Shown here: positions 1 to 4,973 of the stretch, one piece after another
Numbering within the stretch: the first letter of the stretch is position 1
Layout: every line of letters begins with the position of its first letter
DNA from: Elusimicrobiota bacterium
GTDB taxonomy: Bacteria > Elusimicrobiota > Elusimicrobia > UBA1565 > UBA9628
Assembly: GCA_023700845.1 (NCBI GenBank)
Contig: JAMPYD010000183.1
Coordinates: 1-5,133 of the forward strand
Direction: 5' to 3'
Length of the DNA stretch: 5,133 bases
The notes under the pieces: generated by a model
Seen by the model: the letters and a program-made list of their open reading frames with translations, nothing else
The model's database searches: none
What the model was told of the DNA's origin: nothing
Program-made: the position numbers and the translations under genes

Positions 1-163
1 GCACGACGATGTCGCGGTCGGTCAGGACTCCGAGAACCGAGCCGTTCGAGACCACGGGAGCGAATCCCACCTTCTCGTCGCGCATCACCCGCGCCGCCGT
101 CTCGACCGAATCGTCCGGATCGAGCGTCGCGACGTGAACGGACATGATATCCCTGATCCTCAT
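1..163 (-). CDS. CBS-domain protein, N-terminal part (cut by window edge)
   Basis: The first 54 codons of a protein that begins with a CBS domain. The start reads MRIRDIMS, followed by a typical CBS pattern: a 'V.TLDPDDSV..AARVM' helix, the 'VGFAPVV' strand, 'GSVLGVLTDRDIVV' and the DRD end motif. CBS domains usually occur as pairs (about 120-150 residues) and bind adenosyl nucleotides such as AMP, ATP or SAM. They occur as stand-alone proteins or attached to enzymes and channels; the part outside the window decides which. The ATG at 163-161 is chosen because an AGGAGG ribosome binding site lies 4 bases upstream and the domain starts right after it. It lies 99 bases downstream of the HAD gene on the same strand, but a -10-like box in that gap suggests its own transcript. 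Family assignment is firm; specific role is unknown. Confidence 0.85.
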   Translation of the reverse strand, partial: MRIRDIMSVHVATLDPDDSVETAARVMRDEKVGFAPVVSNGSVLGVLTDRDIVV

Positions 164-167
164 ATGG

Positions 168-173
168 CCTCCT
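168..173 (-). promoter_or_regulatory. Ribosome binding site of the CBS gene
   Basis: On the minus strand the sequence before the ATG is GGAGGAGAGGAGGCCAT. The inner AGGAGG is a full Shine-Dalgarno match 4 bases from the start codon. A second GGAGG lies further upstream (180-176). It fixes the start of the CBS gene and shows that this organism uses strong canonical ribosome binding sites, in contrast to the aro genes discussed below. Confidence 0.75.
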
Positions 174-184
174 CTCCTCCCCTC

Positions 185-190
185 AGTATA
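185..190 (-). promoter_or_regulatory. Candidate -10 box (TATACT) of the CBS gene
   Basis: TATACT on the minus strand, 21 bases before the ATG, within otherwise GC-rich DNA. It matches the bacterial housekeeping -10 consensus at 5 of 6 positions. No convincing TTGACA-like -35 lies 16-19 bases upstream. The rest of the 99-base gap between the HAD stop and this gene (164-262) shows no clear terminator hairpin and no further gene. Confidence 0.5.
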
Positions 191-262
191 GGCGACGGGA
201 GAAGCCGCGGACCATGAAGGGCCTGTAACCGTTTCTTCCCTAAACCGCGACCCCGCCGCCGC

Positions 263-826
263 TCAGGACGGGCTGAGAAGGATCAGGTCCGCCGCCTTCG
301 CCAGGCTCGGCGCGGTCAGGTGCGGCGCCCGGTTCGGCCCGCGCCGCCAGGCGGTCTCGTGGCCGTTGTCGATCATGACGGTCCGGCAGCCCGCGCGGCG
401 CCCCGCCTCGACGTCGTCCAGGACGTCGCCGATCATCCACGAGCGCAGGGGATCGAGGTCGTGCTCGCGGCAGGCGTCTTCGATCAGCCCGGGGGACGGC
501 TTGCGGCACCGGCACTCGACGGCGTACGCCCGGACGCGCCCCTCGGGGTCGTGCGGGCAGTAATAGAAGCCCTCGAACTCGGCGCCCTCCTCGGCCAGCA
601 GCTCCTCGAGCCGCCGCACGACCGGCGCGAGCGCCGCCTCGCGGAACTGCCCGCGCGCGACGCCCGGCTCGTTGGAGACGATGAACAGGCGGAAGCCCGC
701 CTCCTTCAGCCGGGCCAGGGCCTCGGTCGCCCCCGGCAGGAGCCGCAGCTTCGAGGGATCCGCCCCGTGCCTCACGTCCTCGACCAAGGTCCCGTCCTTT
801 TCGAAAAAAACCGCGCGATCGTTCAT
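263..826 (-). CDS. gmhB: HAD-superfamily phosphatase, GmhB/HisB-N type, with Glu at the nucleophile position
   Basis: 187 residues, the usual length for D-glycero-D-manno-heptose 1,7-bisphosphate 7-phosphatase (GmhB), a cytosolic enzyme making ADP-heptose for lipopolysaccharide. HAD motif I reads FFEKDGTL (residues 7-14), so the usual catalytic nucleophile Asp is Glu9, while the acid/base Asp11 is kept. Motif II is SNEPGVARG (51-59; commonly TNQSGIARG). Motif III is Lys109 in CRKPSPG, and motif IV is GDVLDD (133-138). The zinc loop typical of GmhB is present: C90-P-H92 and C105-R-C107. The ATG at 826 is supported by AGGGGG 8 bases upstream and a TATAAT box further up. It is divergent from the aro operon. 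The fold and family are clear. Because Asp forms the phospho-enzyme in this superfamily, Glu9 makes activity uncertain; it could be inactive, altered in substrate, or a lineage variant. A histidinol-phosphatase-like role is a less likely alternative. Confidence 0.85.
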   Translation of the reverse strand: MNDRAVFFEKDGTLVEDVRHGADPSKLRLLPGATEALARLKEAGFRLFIVSNEPGVARGQFREAALAPVVRRLEELLAEEGAEFEGFYYCPHDPEGRVRAYAVECRCRKPSPGLIEDACREHDLDPLRSWMIGDVLDDVEAGRRAGCRTVMIDNGHETAWRRGPNRAPHLTAPSLAKAADLILLSPS

Positions 827-834
827 ATCGGCCG

Positions 835-840
835 CCCCCT
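835..840 (-). promoter_or_regulatory. Ribosome binding site of the HAD phosphatase
   Basis: AGGGGG on the minus strand, 8 bases before the ATG at 826. It is a good Shine-Dalgarno match at standard spacing and supports that start codon. Confidence 0.6.
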
Positions 841-856
841 GTGCCTCATGTGCGCG

Positions 857-887
857 ATTATAGCGCCGGAATCGCGCGCGGCGTCAT
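857..887 (-). promoter_or_regulatory. Candidate promoter of the HAD phosphatase gene
   Basis: A perfect TATAAT -10 hexamer on the minus strand at 862-857, standing out in GC-rich DNA and 30 bases before the start codon. A possible -35, ATGACG (887-882), lies 19 bases upstream and is a weak match to TTGACA. The resulting 5' leader of about 25 bases would hold the AGGGGG ribosome binding site. The -10 is convincing; the -35 is tentative. Confidence 0.6.
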
Positions 888-907
888 TGCCGCAGGGTGA
901 CATTTTG

Positions 908-939
908 TTGGCCGCGCGTTCCCGCCCGGGCGCGGCCAA
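908..939. repeat. Perfect 10-bp inverted repeat in the divergent promoter region
   Basis: TTGGCCGCGC (908-917) and GCGCGGCCAA (930-939) are exact reverse complements separated by 12 bases. The arm centres are 22 bp apart, about two helical turns, as in operators bound by dimeric regulators. The repeat lies just upstream of the candidate -10 of the chorismate mutase gene, over the place a -35 would sit, and upstream of the divergent HAD promoter. It could also form an RNA hairpin if transcribed, but no T-tract follows, so it is not a typical terminator. It does not resemble the TyrR or TrpR operators I know. Confidence 0.6.
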
Positions 940-950
940 TGTAATAGAAT
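940..950 (+). promoter_or_regulatory. Candidate -10 region of the aro operon
   Basis: The stretch TGTAATAGAAT contains two overlapping -10-like hexamers, TGTAAT (940-945) and TAGAAT (945-950), each 5 of 6 to TATAAT. The second ends only 6 bases before the ATG at 957, so transcription would start at or next to the start codon. No good -35 is present at 16-18 bases; that position is inside the inverted repeat. An activator-dependent or repressor-controlled promoter is an inference. Confidence 0.45.
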
Positions 951-956
951 GACTCC

Positions 957-1244
957 ATGAAGCGCGACATCAAAACCGACCTGAACGAGATTCGAACCGG
1001 CATCGACGCGGCCGACAACGGGATCATCGCGTTGCTCGGCAAGCGGCGGGAGCTGGTGATCCGCCTCGCCCGCATCAAGAAGGTGCTCGACGTCCCGATC
1101 TACGACCGCAAGCGCGAGCAGGCCCTGGTCGACCGGGTCAAGAAGCTCGGACGGAAGAAGAAGCTCAACGACGAGTTCGTCGAGGTGCTCTTCCGCCTGA
1201 TCATGATGAACTCCAAAGAGACGCAGTATCATGAGGCTTTCTAG
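957..1244 (+). CDS. aroQ: Chorismate mutase, AroQ class, monofunctional
   Basis: 95 residues, the size of a stand-alone all-helical AroQ chorismate mutase, which rearranges chorismate to prephenate, the branch point to Phe and Tyr. Aligned by eye with the E. coli P-protein mutase domain, all active-site residues are found: Arg13 (for R11), Arg30 (R28), Lys41 (K39), Asp50 (D48), Arg53 (R51), Ser86 (S84) and Gln90 (Q88). The second helix start carries 'PIYDRKRE'. ATG 957 is the only sensible start: the in-frame ATG at 939 is followed at once by TAA. No Shine-Dalgarno precedes it. It is the first gene of the operon and its last 14 bases overlap the aminotransferase start. There is no fused dehydratase, dehydrogenase or DAHP synthase domain, unlike E. 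coli PheA/TyrA or Bacillus AroA(G). Confidence 0.93.
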   Translation: MKRDIKTDLNEIRTGIDAADNGIIALLGKRRELVIRLARIKKVLDVPIYDRKREQALVDRVKKLGRKKKLNDEFVEVLFRLIMMNSKETQYHEAF

Positions 1245-2376
1245 GCGCGCGGCGGCCGTCGCCGAGTCGGCGACCCTGCGCCTCTCCGCCGCCGCGGCCC
1301 GCCTGCGCGCCGGGGGCCGCGAGATCATCAACCTGCTGGAAGGCGAGCCGGACCTGCCCCTGCCCCCCGCGGTGCGCGAGGCCACGCGCCGCGCCCTCGC
1401 CCGCGGCGAGACCCGCTACTCCGACGCCTCCGGCCTGCCCGAGCTGCGCGAGCTGATCGCGCGCAAGCTCAAGGCGCGAAACGGCATCACGGCCGCGCCC
1501 GAGGATATCCTGGTCACGAACGGCGCCAAGCAGGCCGTGTACGAGGCGCTCCAGACGATCTGCGGGCCCGGCGACGAGGTGCTGGTGCCGAGCCCCTACT
1601 GGGTGACCTTCCCGGAGGCCGTGCGCCTCGCCGGCGCCAAGCCCGTCTTCGTCCCCACGCGCGCCCACCGGCTCGATCTCGACGCCGTCGCGCGCGCGGT
1701 CTCCCCGCGCACGCGCGCGATCATCATCAACTCCCCCAACAACCCGGCCGGCGCGGTGTACTCCGAGGCGGCCCTGCGCGGCCTCGCCCGCCTGGCGGCC
1801 AAGCGCGATTTCCTGATCGTCTCGGACGAGGCGTACGAGGACTTCGTCTACGACGGCGCCGCGCATCTCAGCGTCGCGGCGCTCGGCGCCGCGTCGCGCA
1901 CGATCACCGTGCAGACCTTTTCGAAGAGCTTCTCGATGACCGGCTTCCGCGTGGGCTTCCTGGCCGCGCCGCCGGAGATCGCGCGCGCCGCCCGGCGCCT
2001 GCACGGGCACGTCACCGGCAACGTCTGCACGTTCGCGCAGCACGGCGCGATCGCGGCGCTCGGCCTCGGGCGCGGCGAGCTCGCCCGCCGCCGCGCGGTT
2101 TTCCAGAAAAGGCGGGACCTCGCCTACGCCCTCGCCTCGCGGACCTTCGACTGCGTCAAGCCCCGCGGCGGCCTGTTCGTGTTCGCCGACGCGCGCCGCC
2201 ATCTCGGCCGGCGCTTCCCGGATTCGGCGCGGCTCGCCGGATACCTGCTCGAGACCGCCGGGGTGTCCGCCGTGCCGGGCTCGGCCTGCGGCATGGAGGG
2301 CTTCCTGCGCTTCAGCTTCACCTCGCCCGAGCCCGCGCTCCGCGAGGCCTTCGCCCGCATCGAGGCCGCGCTGTGA
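1231..2376 (+). CDS. Class I PLP aminotransferase, probable aromatic/prephenate aminotransferase
   Basis: 381 residues, full length for a fold-type I aspartate-aminotransferase-family enzyme. Visible landmarks are GEPDLP (38-43), Tyr63 in TRYSDASG, NGAK (97-100), the SPYWV block with Trp124, SPNNPAG (168-174), SDEAY with Asp199 and Tyr202, the PLP-lysine motif SKSFSMTGFR with Lys232 and phosphate-binding Arg240, and Arg360 for the substrate carboxylate. The family is the AspAT I-beta/I-gamma type. Thr15 and Lys100 line up with the two residues (Thr84, Lys169 of Arabidopsis) that I recall as key in I-beta prephenate aminotransferases. Lying between chorismate mutase and a TyrA homologue, it probably transaminates prephenate, phenylpyruvate and/or 4-hydroxyphenylpyruvate using Glu or Asp; plain aspartate aminotransferase activity is also possible. 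The start overlaps the upstream gene by 14 bases without a good ribosome binding site, so translational coupling is likely. Confidence 0.88.
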   Translation: MRLSRRAAAVAESATLRLSAAAARLRAGGREIINLLEGEPDLPLPPAVREATRRALARGETRYSDASGLPELRELIARKLKARNGITAAPEDILVTNGAKQAVYEALQTICGPGDEVLVPSPYWVTFPEAVRLAGAKPVFVPTRAHRLDLDAVARAVSPRTRAIIINSPNNPAGAVYSEAALRGLARLAAKRDFLIVSDEAYEDFVYDGAAHLSVAALGAASRTITVQTFSKSFSMTGFRVGFLAAPPEIARAARRLHGHVTGNVCTFAQHGAIAALGLGRGELARRRAVFQKRRDLAYALASRTFDCVKPRGGLFVFADARRHLGRRFPDSARLAGYLLETAGVSAVPGSACGMEGFLRFSFTSPEPALREAFARIEAAL

Positions 2377-3101
2377 AGATCGGCATCATCGGCTTCGGCC
2401 GCCTGGGGGCGCTGCTCGCGCGGCATTTCGCCCGCGAGCACGAGATCAAGGTCTTCGACACGCGGCGCGTGGCGAGGAAGGTCCGCGCCCTCGGCGCGAA
2501 GCCCGCCCCGCTCGCCGAGGTCTGCCGCCAGGAGGTGGTCGTCCCCTGCGTGCCGATCGCGGAGTTCGAGCCGCTCCTGCGGCGCATCCGCGGGCTGCTG
2601 CGGCCGGACGCGCTGGTCGTCGACGTCTGCTCGGTCAAGGAGCACCCCGTGCGCGCGATGAAGAAGCTGCTGCCGCGCTCGGTCGAGATCCTGGGGACGC
2701 ACCCCAACTTCGGCCCCGACAGCGCCGCCGAGTCCCTGCGCGGGCGGCAGATCGCGGTCTGCAAAGTGCGCATCGGCGCCGGGCGCTACGCGCGCGTCAG
2801 GCGCGCGTTCGAGCGCAAGGGGCTCGAGCTCGTCGAGATGACACCGCGCGAGCACGACCGGCGCATGGCGTCCTCCCTGGTGCTGACTCATTTCATCGGG
2901 CGCGGCCTCATCGAGTACGGCGCCGCGCCGACGGGCATCGACACCGAGGGCTACAAGCGGCTCCTGCGCATCCTGCAGACCGTGCAGAACGACACCGCCC
3001 AGCTCTTCCGCGACATGAACCGCTACAACGCCTACGCGCCCGCGATGCGGCGCCGGTTCCTGGCCTCCCTGCGCCGGGTGGACGCGAGGGTGCGGTCGTG
3101 A
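2373..3101 (+). CDS. tyrA: TyrA-family prephenate/arogenate dehydrogenase
   Basis: 242 residues: an N-terminal Rossmann domain (GIIGFGRLG at 4-12, with Asp29 at the end of strand 2, suggesting NAD rather than NADP) followed by the helical TyrA domain. Family motifs are VDVCSVKE (83-90, Ser87), THPNFGPDS (109-117, catalytic-type His110), EMTPREHD (155-162), THFIGR (172-177, His173) and a C-terminal DTEGYKRLL...NDTAQLF block. The SVKE, THP.FGP.S and TxGYxxLL stretches look more like plant arogenate dehydrogenases than E. coli TyrA. It makes 4-hydroxyphenylpyruvate from prephenate or tyrosine from arogenate, with CO2 release. There is no ACT domain or mutase fusion. It starts at GTG in a GTGA overlap with the aminotransferase stop, with GAGG 7 bases upstream. 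Substrate preference cannot be read safely from the sequence. Confidence 0.9.
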   Translation: MKIGIIGFGRLGALLARHFAREHEIKVFDTRRVARKVRALGAKPAPLAEVCRQEVVVPCVPIAEFEPLLRRIRGLLRPDALVVDVCSVKEHPVRAMKKLLPRSVEILGTHPNFGPDSAAESLRGRQIAVCKVRIGAGRYARVRRAFERKGLELVEMTPREHDRRMASSLVLTHFIGRGLIEYGAAPTGIDTEGYKRLLRILQTVQNDTAQLFRDMNRYNAYAPAMRRRFLASLRRVDARVRS

Positions 3102-3916
3102 AGATCTCCTTCCAGGGCGTGCGCGGCGCCTACTCCGAGGAGGCGGCGCTCAAGCGCTTCCCCGACGCCGAGCCCGCCGGATTCCCGTACAGCGAGCAGG
3201 TCGTCGAGGCGGTGGATTCGGGCCGCGCCGACCTGGGCATCCTGCCCATCGAGAACAGCATCGCGGGCCCCGTCGGCGTGAACCTCGACTTGTTTCTCGC
3301 GCACGACGTCTTCATCATCGACGAGGTCTACCTGTCGATCGACCATTGCCTGCTCGCGAAGCCCGGCACGAAGCTCGGCGACGTCTGGAACGTGTACTCG
3401 CATCCGATCGCGCTCGCCCAGTGCCGCGAGTTCATCAACAAGCACGGCTACAAGGCGGTGCCGGAGTACGACACCGCCGGCTCCGCCGAGCTCGTCGCGG
3501 GCCACGGACGCCCCGGCGAGGCCGCGATCGCCCCGCGCCGCTGCGCGGACATCTACGGCCTCGAGGTGCTCGCCGAGAAGATCCAGTCGGCCAGCAACAA
3601 CATCACGCGCTTCGGCGTGTTCGCGCGCCGGGACAAGGTCCCCGCCGGTATCAAGATGGAGAAGACCAGCCTCGCCTTCACCGCAGCGCACCGGCCCGGC
3701 GCGCTGCTCGGCTGCCTCAAGCGCTTCGCCGACAACGGGGTCAACCTGACCAAGCTCGAGTCGCGTCCCGTCGCCGCGGATCCCTTCGCCTACGTCTTCC
3801 TGGTGGACCTGCTCGGCGGGATGGAGGACGCGCCCGTCAAGAAAGCCCTCGCGGAGCTCGGCGCCGACGCCGGCAGCGTCAAGATTCTCGGGAGCTATCC
3901 GCTCGGTACGCGCTGA
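3098..3916 (+). CDS. pheA: Prephenate dehydratase with C-terminal ACT domain
   Basis: 272 residues, the normal size of a monofunctional prephenate dehydratase, which converts prephenate to phenylpyruvate for phenylalanine synthesis. The catalytic periplasmic-binding-like domain (about 1-180) shows FQGVRGAYSEEAA, PIENSIAGPV (50-59), YSHPIALAQC (100-109), DTAGSAE and the NNITRF motif with catalytic Thr170. The ACT domain (about 188-268) has HRPGALL (198-204) and ESRP (221-224), the phenylalanine-binding signatures, so feedback inhibition by Phe is expected. It starts at GTG overlapping the tyrA stop (GTGA), with GAGGG 7 bases upstream. It is the last gene of the operon, and its 3' end overlaps the convergent DAHP synthase gene by 38 bases. 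An arogenate dehydratase activity is an alternative that sequence alone cannot exclude. Confidence 0.95.
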   Translation: MKISFQGVRGAYSEEAALKRFPDAEPAGFPYSEQVVEAVDSGRADLGILPIENSIAGPVGVNLDLFLAHDVFIIDEVYLSIDHCLLAKPGTKLGDVWNVYSHPIALAQCREFINKHGYKAVPEYDTAGSAELVAGHGRPGEAAIAPRRCADIYGLEVLAEKIQSASNNITRFGVFARRDKVPAGIKMEKTSLAFTAAHRPGALLGCLKRFADNGVNLTKLESRPVAADPFAYVFLVDLLGGMEDAPVKKALAELGADAGSVKILGSYPLGTR

Positions 3917-4937
3917 GAATCATCTTCTCGGTCGCCTCCCAGCCGAGGCACTTGTCCGTCACGGAGACGCCGTGCTCGAGACGCTTCAGGTCCCGGGGGA
4001 TCGGCTGGCTGCCTTCCTTAAGATTGCTCTCGATCATGACGCCGATGAGGCTCTTCTCGCCGCGCGCCCGCTGCTCCAGGCAGTCGGCGAACACCGCGGG
4101 CTGCCGGCGGTGGTCCTTGCTCGAGTTGCCGTGGCTGCAGTCCACCATGATGCGCTCCGGCAGGCCCGCGGCGCGCAGCGCCTTGCGGCACAGCGCGATG
4201 CCGGCCGCGTCGTAGTTGGGCGTCCGGCCGCCGCGCAGGACGACGTGGCCGTAGCGGTTGCCCTTCGTCCGGTAGACGGAGATGCGGCCGTCCGGGTCCA
4301 CGCCGAGGAAGTGATGGGGCATCAGCGCCGACCTCATCGCGTCGAGCGCGACCTGGATGTTGCCGTCGGTGCCGTTCTTGAAGCCGATGGGCGTGGAGAG
4401 CCCGCTGGCCATCTCGCGGTGCGTCTGCGACTCGATCGTGCGCGCGCCGATCGCGTACCAGCAGACCAGGTCCGAGAGGTACTGAGGCATGATCGGATCC
4501 AGGGCCTCGGAGGCGGTCGGCAATCCGAGATCGGTGATTTTGAGGAGCAGCCTCCGCGCCAGCTTGAGCCCCGCCTCGATGTGGAACGAGTCGTTCATGT
4601 CGGGGTCGTTGATCAGCCCCTTCCAGCCGATCGTCGTGCGCGGCTTCTCGAAGTAGACCCGCATGCACAGCAGGAAGCGGTCGGACACCGCGTCGGCCAG
4701 GACCTTCAGGCGCTCGGCGTACTCGAGCGCGGCCTTGGGGTCGTGGATCGAGCACGGCCCGACCACGACGAGGAGCCTCTCGTCCTCGCCGTCGAGGATG
4801 CGGCAGATCGCCCGGCGGCCGGCGGCGACCGTCTCCAGGCTCCGCTCCGAGGCCGGCAGCTGCTCCGTCACCTCGCGCGGAGGCGGGAGCAGGCTGTGGC
4901 CCGCGATGTTCGCGTTGATCAGCCGCTTCTTATCCAA
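3879..4937 (-). CDS. aroG: DAHP synthase, class I-alpha (AroG/AroF/AroH type)
   Basis: 352 residues, matching E. coli AroG (350) end to end. It condenses phosphoenolpyruvate and erythrose 4-phosphate to DAHP, the first step of the shikimate pathway. Metal ligands are Cys62 (GPCSIHDP), His269 (DCSHGNSSK), Glu303 (MIESNL) and Asp328 (VTDKC). Substrate residues are Arg93, Lys98, Arg100 (MRVYFEKPRTT), Arg166 (GARTIES), Lys187 (GFKNGTDG) and Arg235 (LRGG). Of the AroG allosteric pocket, Pro151, Ser181 and Phe210 are kept but the residue matching Ser211 is Gly212, so Phe/Tyr feedback is plausible but its specificity is open. The start is a TTG at 4937-4935: no ATG or GTG lies upstream before the in-frame stop, and the N-terminus fits AroG from there. 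No ribosome binding site is visible. The last dozen codons, in the overlap with pheA, extend past the conserved core. Confidence 0.95.
   Translation of the reverse strand: MDKKRLINANIAGHSLLPPPREVTEQLPASERSLETVAAGRRAICRILDGEDERLLVVVGPCSIHDPKAALEYAERLKVLADAVSDRFLLCMRVYFEKPRTTIGWKGLINDPDMNDSFHIEAGLKLARRLLLKITDLGLPTASEALDPIMPQYLSDLVCWYAIGARTIESQTHREMASGLSTPIGFKNGTDGNIQVALDAMRSALMPHHFLGVDPDGRISVYRTKGNRYGHVVLRGGRTPNYDAAGIALCRKALRAAGLPERIMVDCSHGNSSKDHRRQPAVFADCLEQRARGEKSLIGVMIESNLKEGSQPIPRDLKRLEHGVSVTDKCLGWEATEKMILSAYRADSSRES
3883..3931. other. Two mutually exclusive short hairpins at the pheA/aroG 3' junction
   Basis: GATTCTC (3883-3889) is the exact reverse complement of GAGAATC (3915-3921). GAGAA (3915-3919) can also pair with TTCTC (3925-3929), extended by a wobble and a C-G pair to 7 bp with a 5-base loop. 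The two structures share one arm and cannot form together. They span the pheA stop codon and the end of the convergent DAHP synthase gene. No T-run follows on either strand, so neither is a standard intrinsic terminator. Significance is doubtful in such short repeats. Confidence 0.25.
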
Positions 4938-4945
4938 GGGCTGAC

Positions 4946-4951
4946 AGTATA
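4946..4951 (-). promoter_or_regulatory. Candidate -10 box (TATACT) of the DAHP synthase gene
   Basis: TATACT on the minus strand inside the 36-base gap between the sucD stop and the TTG start, in the same GCTATA or CCTATA context as the boxes before the HAD and CBS genes. Only 8 bases separate it from the start codon, which would give a leader of about 2-5 bases. The expected -35 position overlaps the sucD stop region and shows no TTGACA match. Read-through from sucD is an alternative source of the transcript. Confidence 0.45.
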
Positions 4952-4973
4952 GCGAATCGCCGGCGCGGGAGCG

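Noticed and set aside
164..262. Gap between the HAD and CBS genes, searched for a terminator, small RNA or small gene
   Set aside because: No stable hairpin with a T-tract and no plausible small ORF with a ribosome binding site was seen; only the -10 box and ribosome binding site of the CBS gene are supported.
794..813. T- and A-run near the HAD start that forms a T-TTT-TTC slippery heptamer in frame, and a TTTTCGAAAA palindrome
   Set aside because: The codons simply encode Phe-Phe-Glu-Lys of motif I. No downstream pseudoknot is evident, and nothing suggests a programmed frameshift product.
1201..2202. A 333-codon open frame on the minus strand opposite the aminotransferase
   Set aside because: It is an Arg/Gly/Ala-rich shadow, as expected in GC-rich DNA, with no recognisable motif. 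The plus-strand frame is a complete aminotransferase with all catalytic residues.
3346..4215. A 289-codon plus-strand frame spanning the pheA end and the DAHP synthase gene
   Set aside because: It is an out-of-frame shadow with Arg/Ala-rich low-complexity sequence and no start signal.
3972..4952. A 326-codon open frame on the plus strand across the DAHP synthase gene
   Set aside because: It is rich in Arg, Asp, Val and Ala with no family motif and lies opposite an intact, end-to-end AroG homologue.
4960..4967. CGCCGGCG palindrome between sucD and DAHP synthase, considered as a terminator
   Set aside because: It is short, has no loop and no T-run, and is common by chance in GC-rich DNA.
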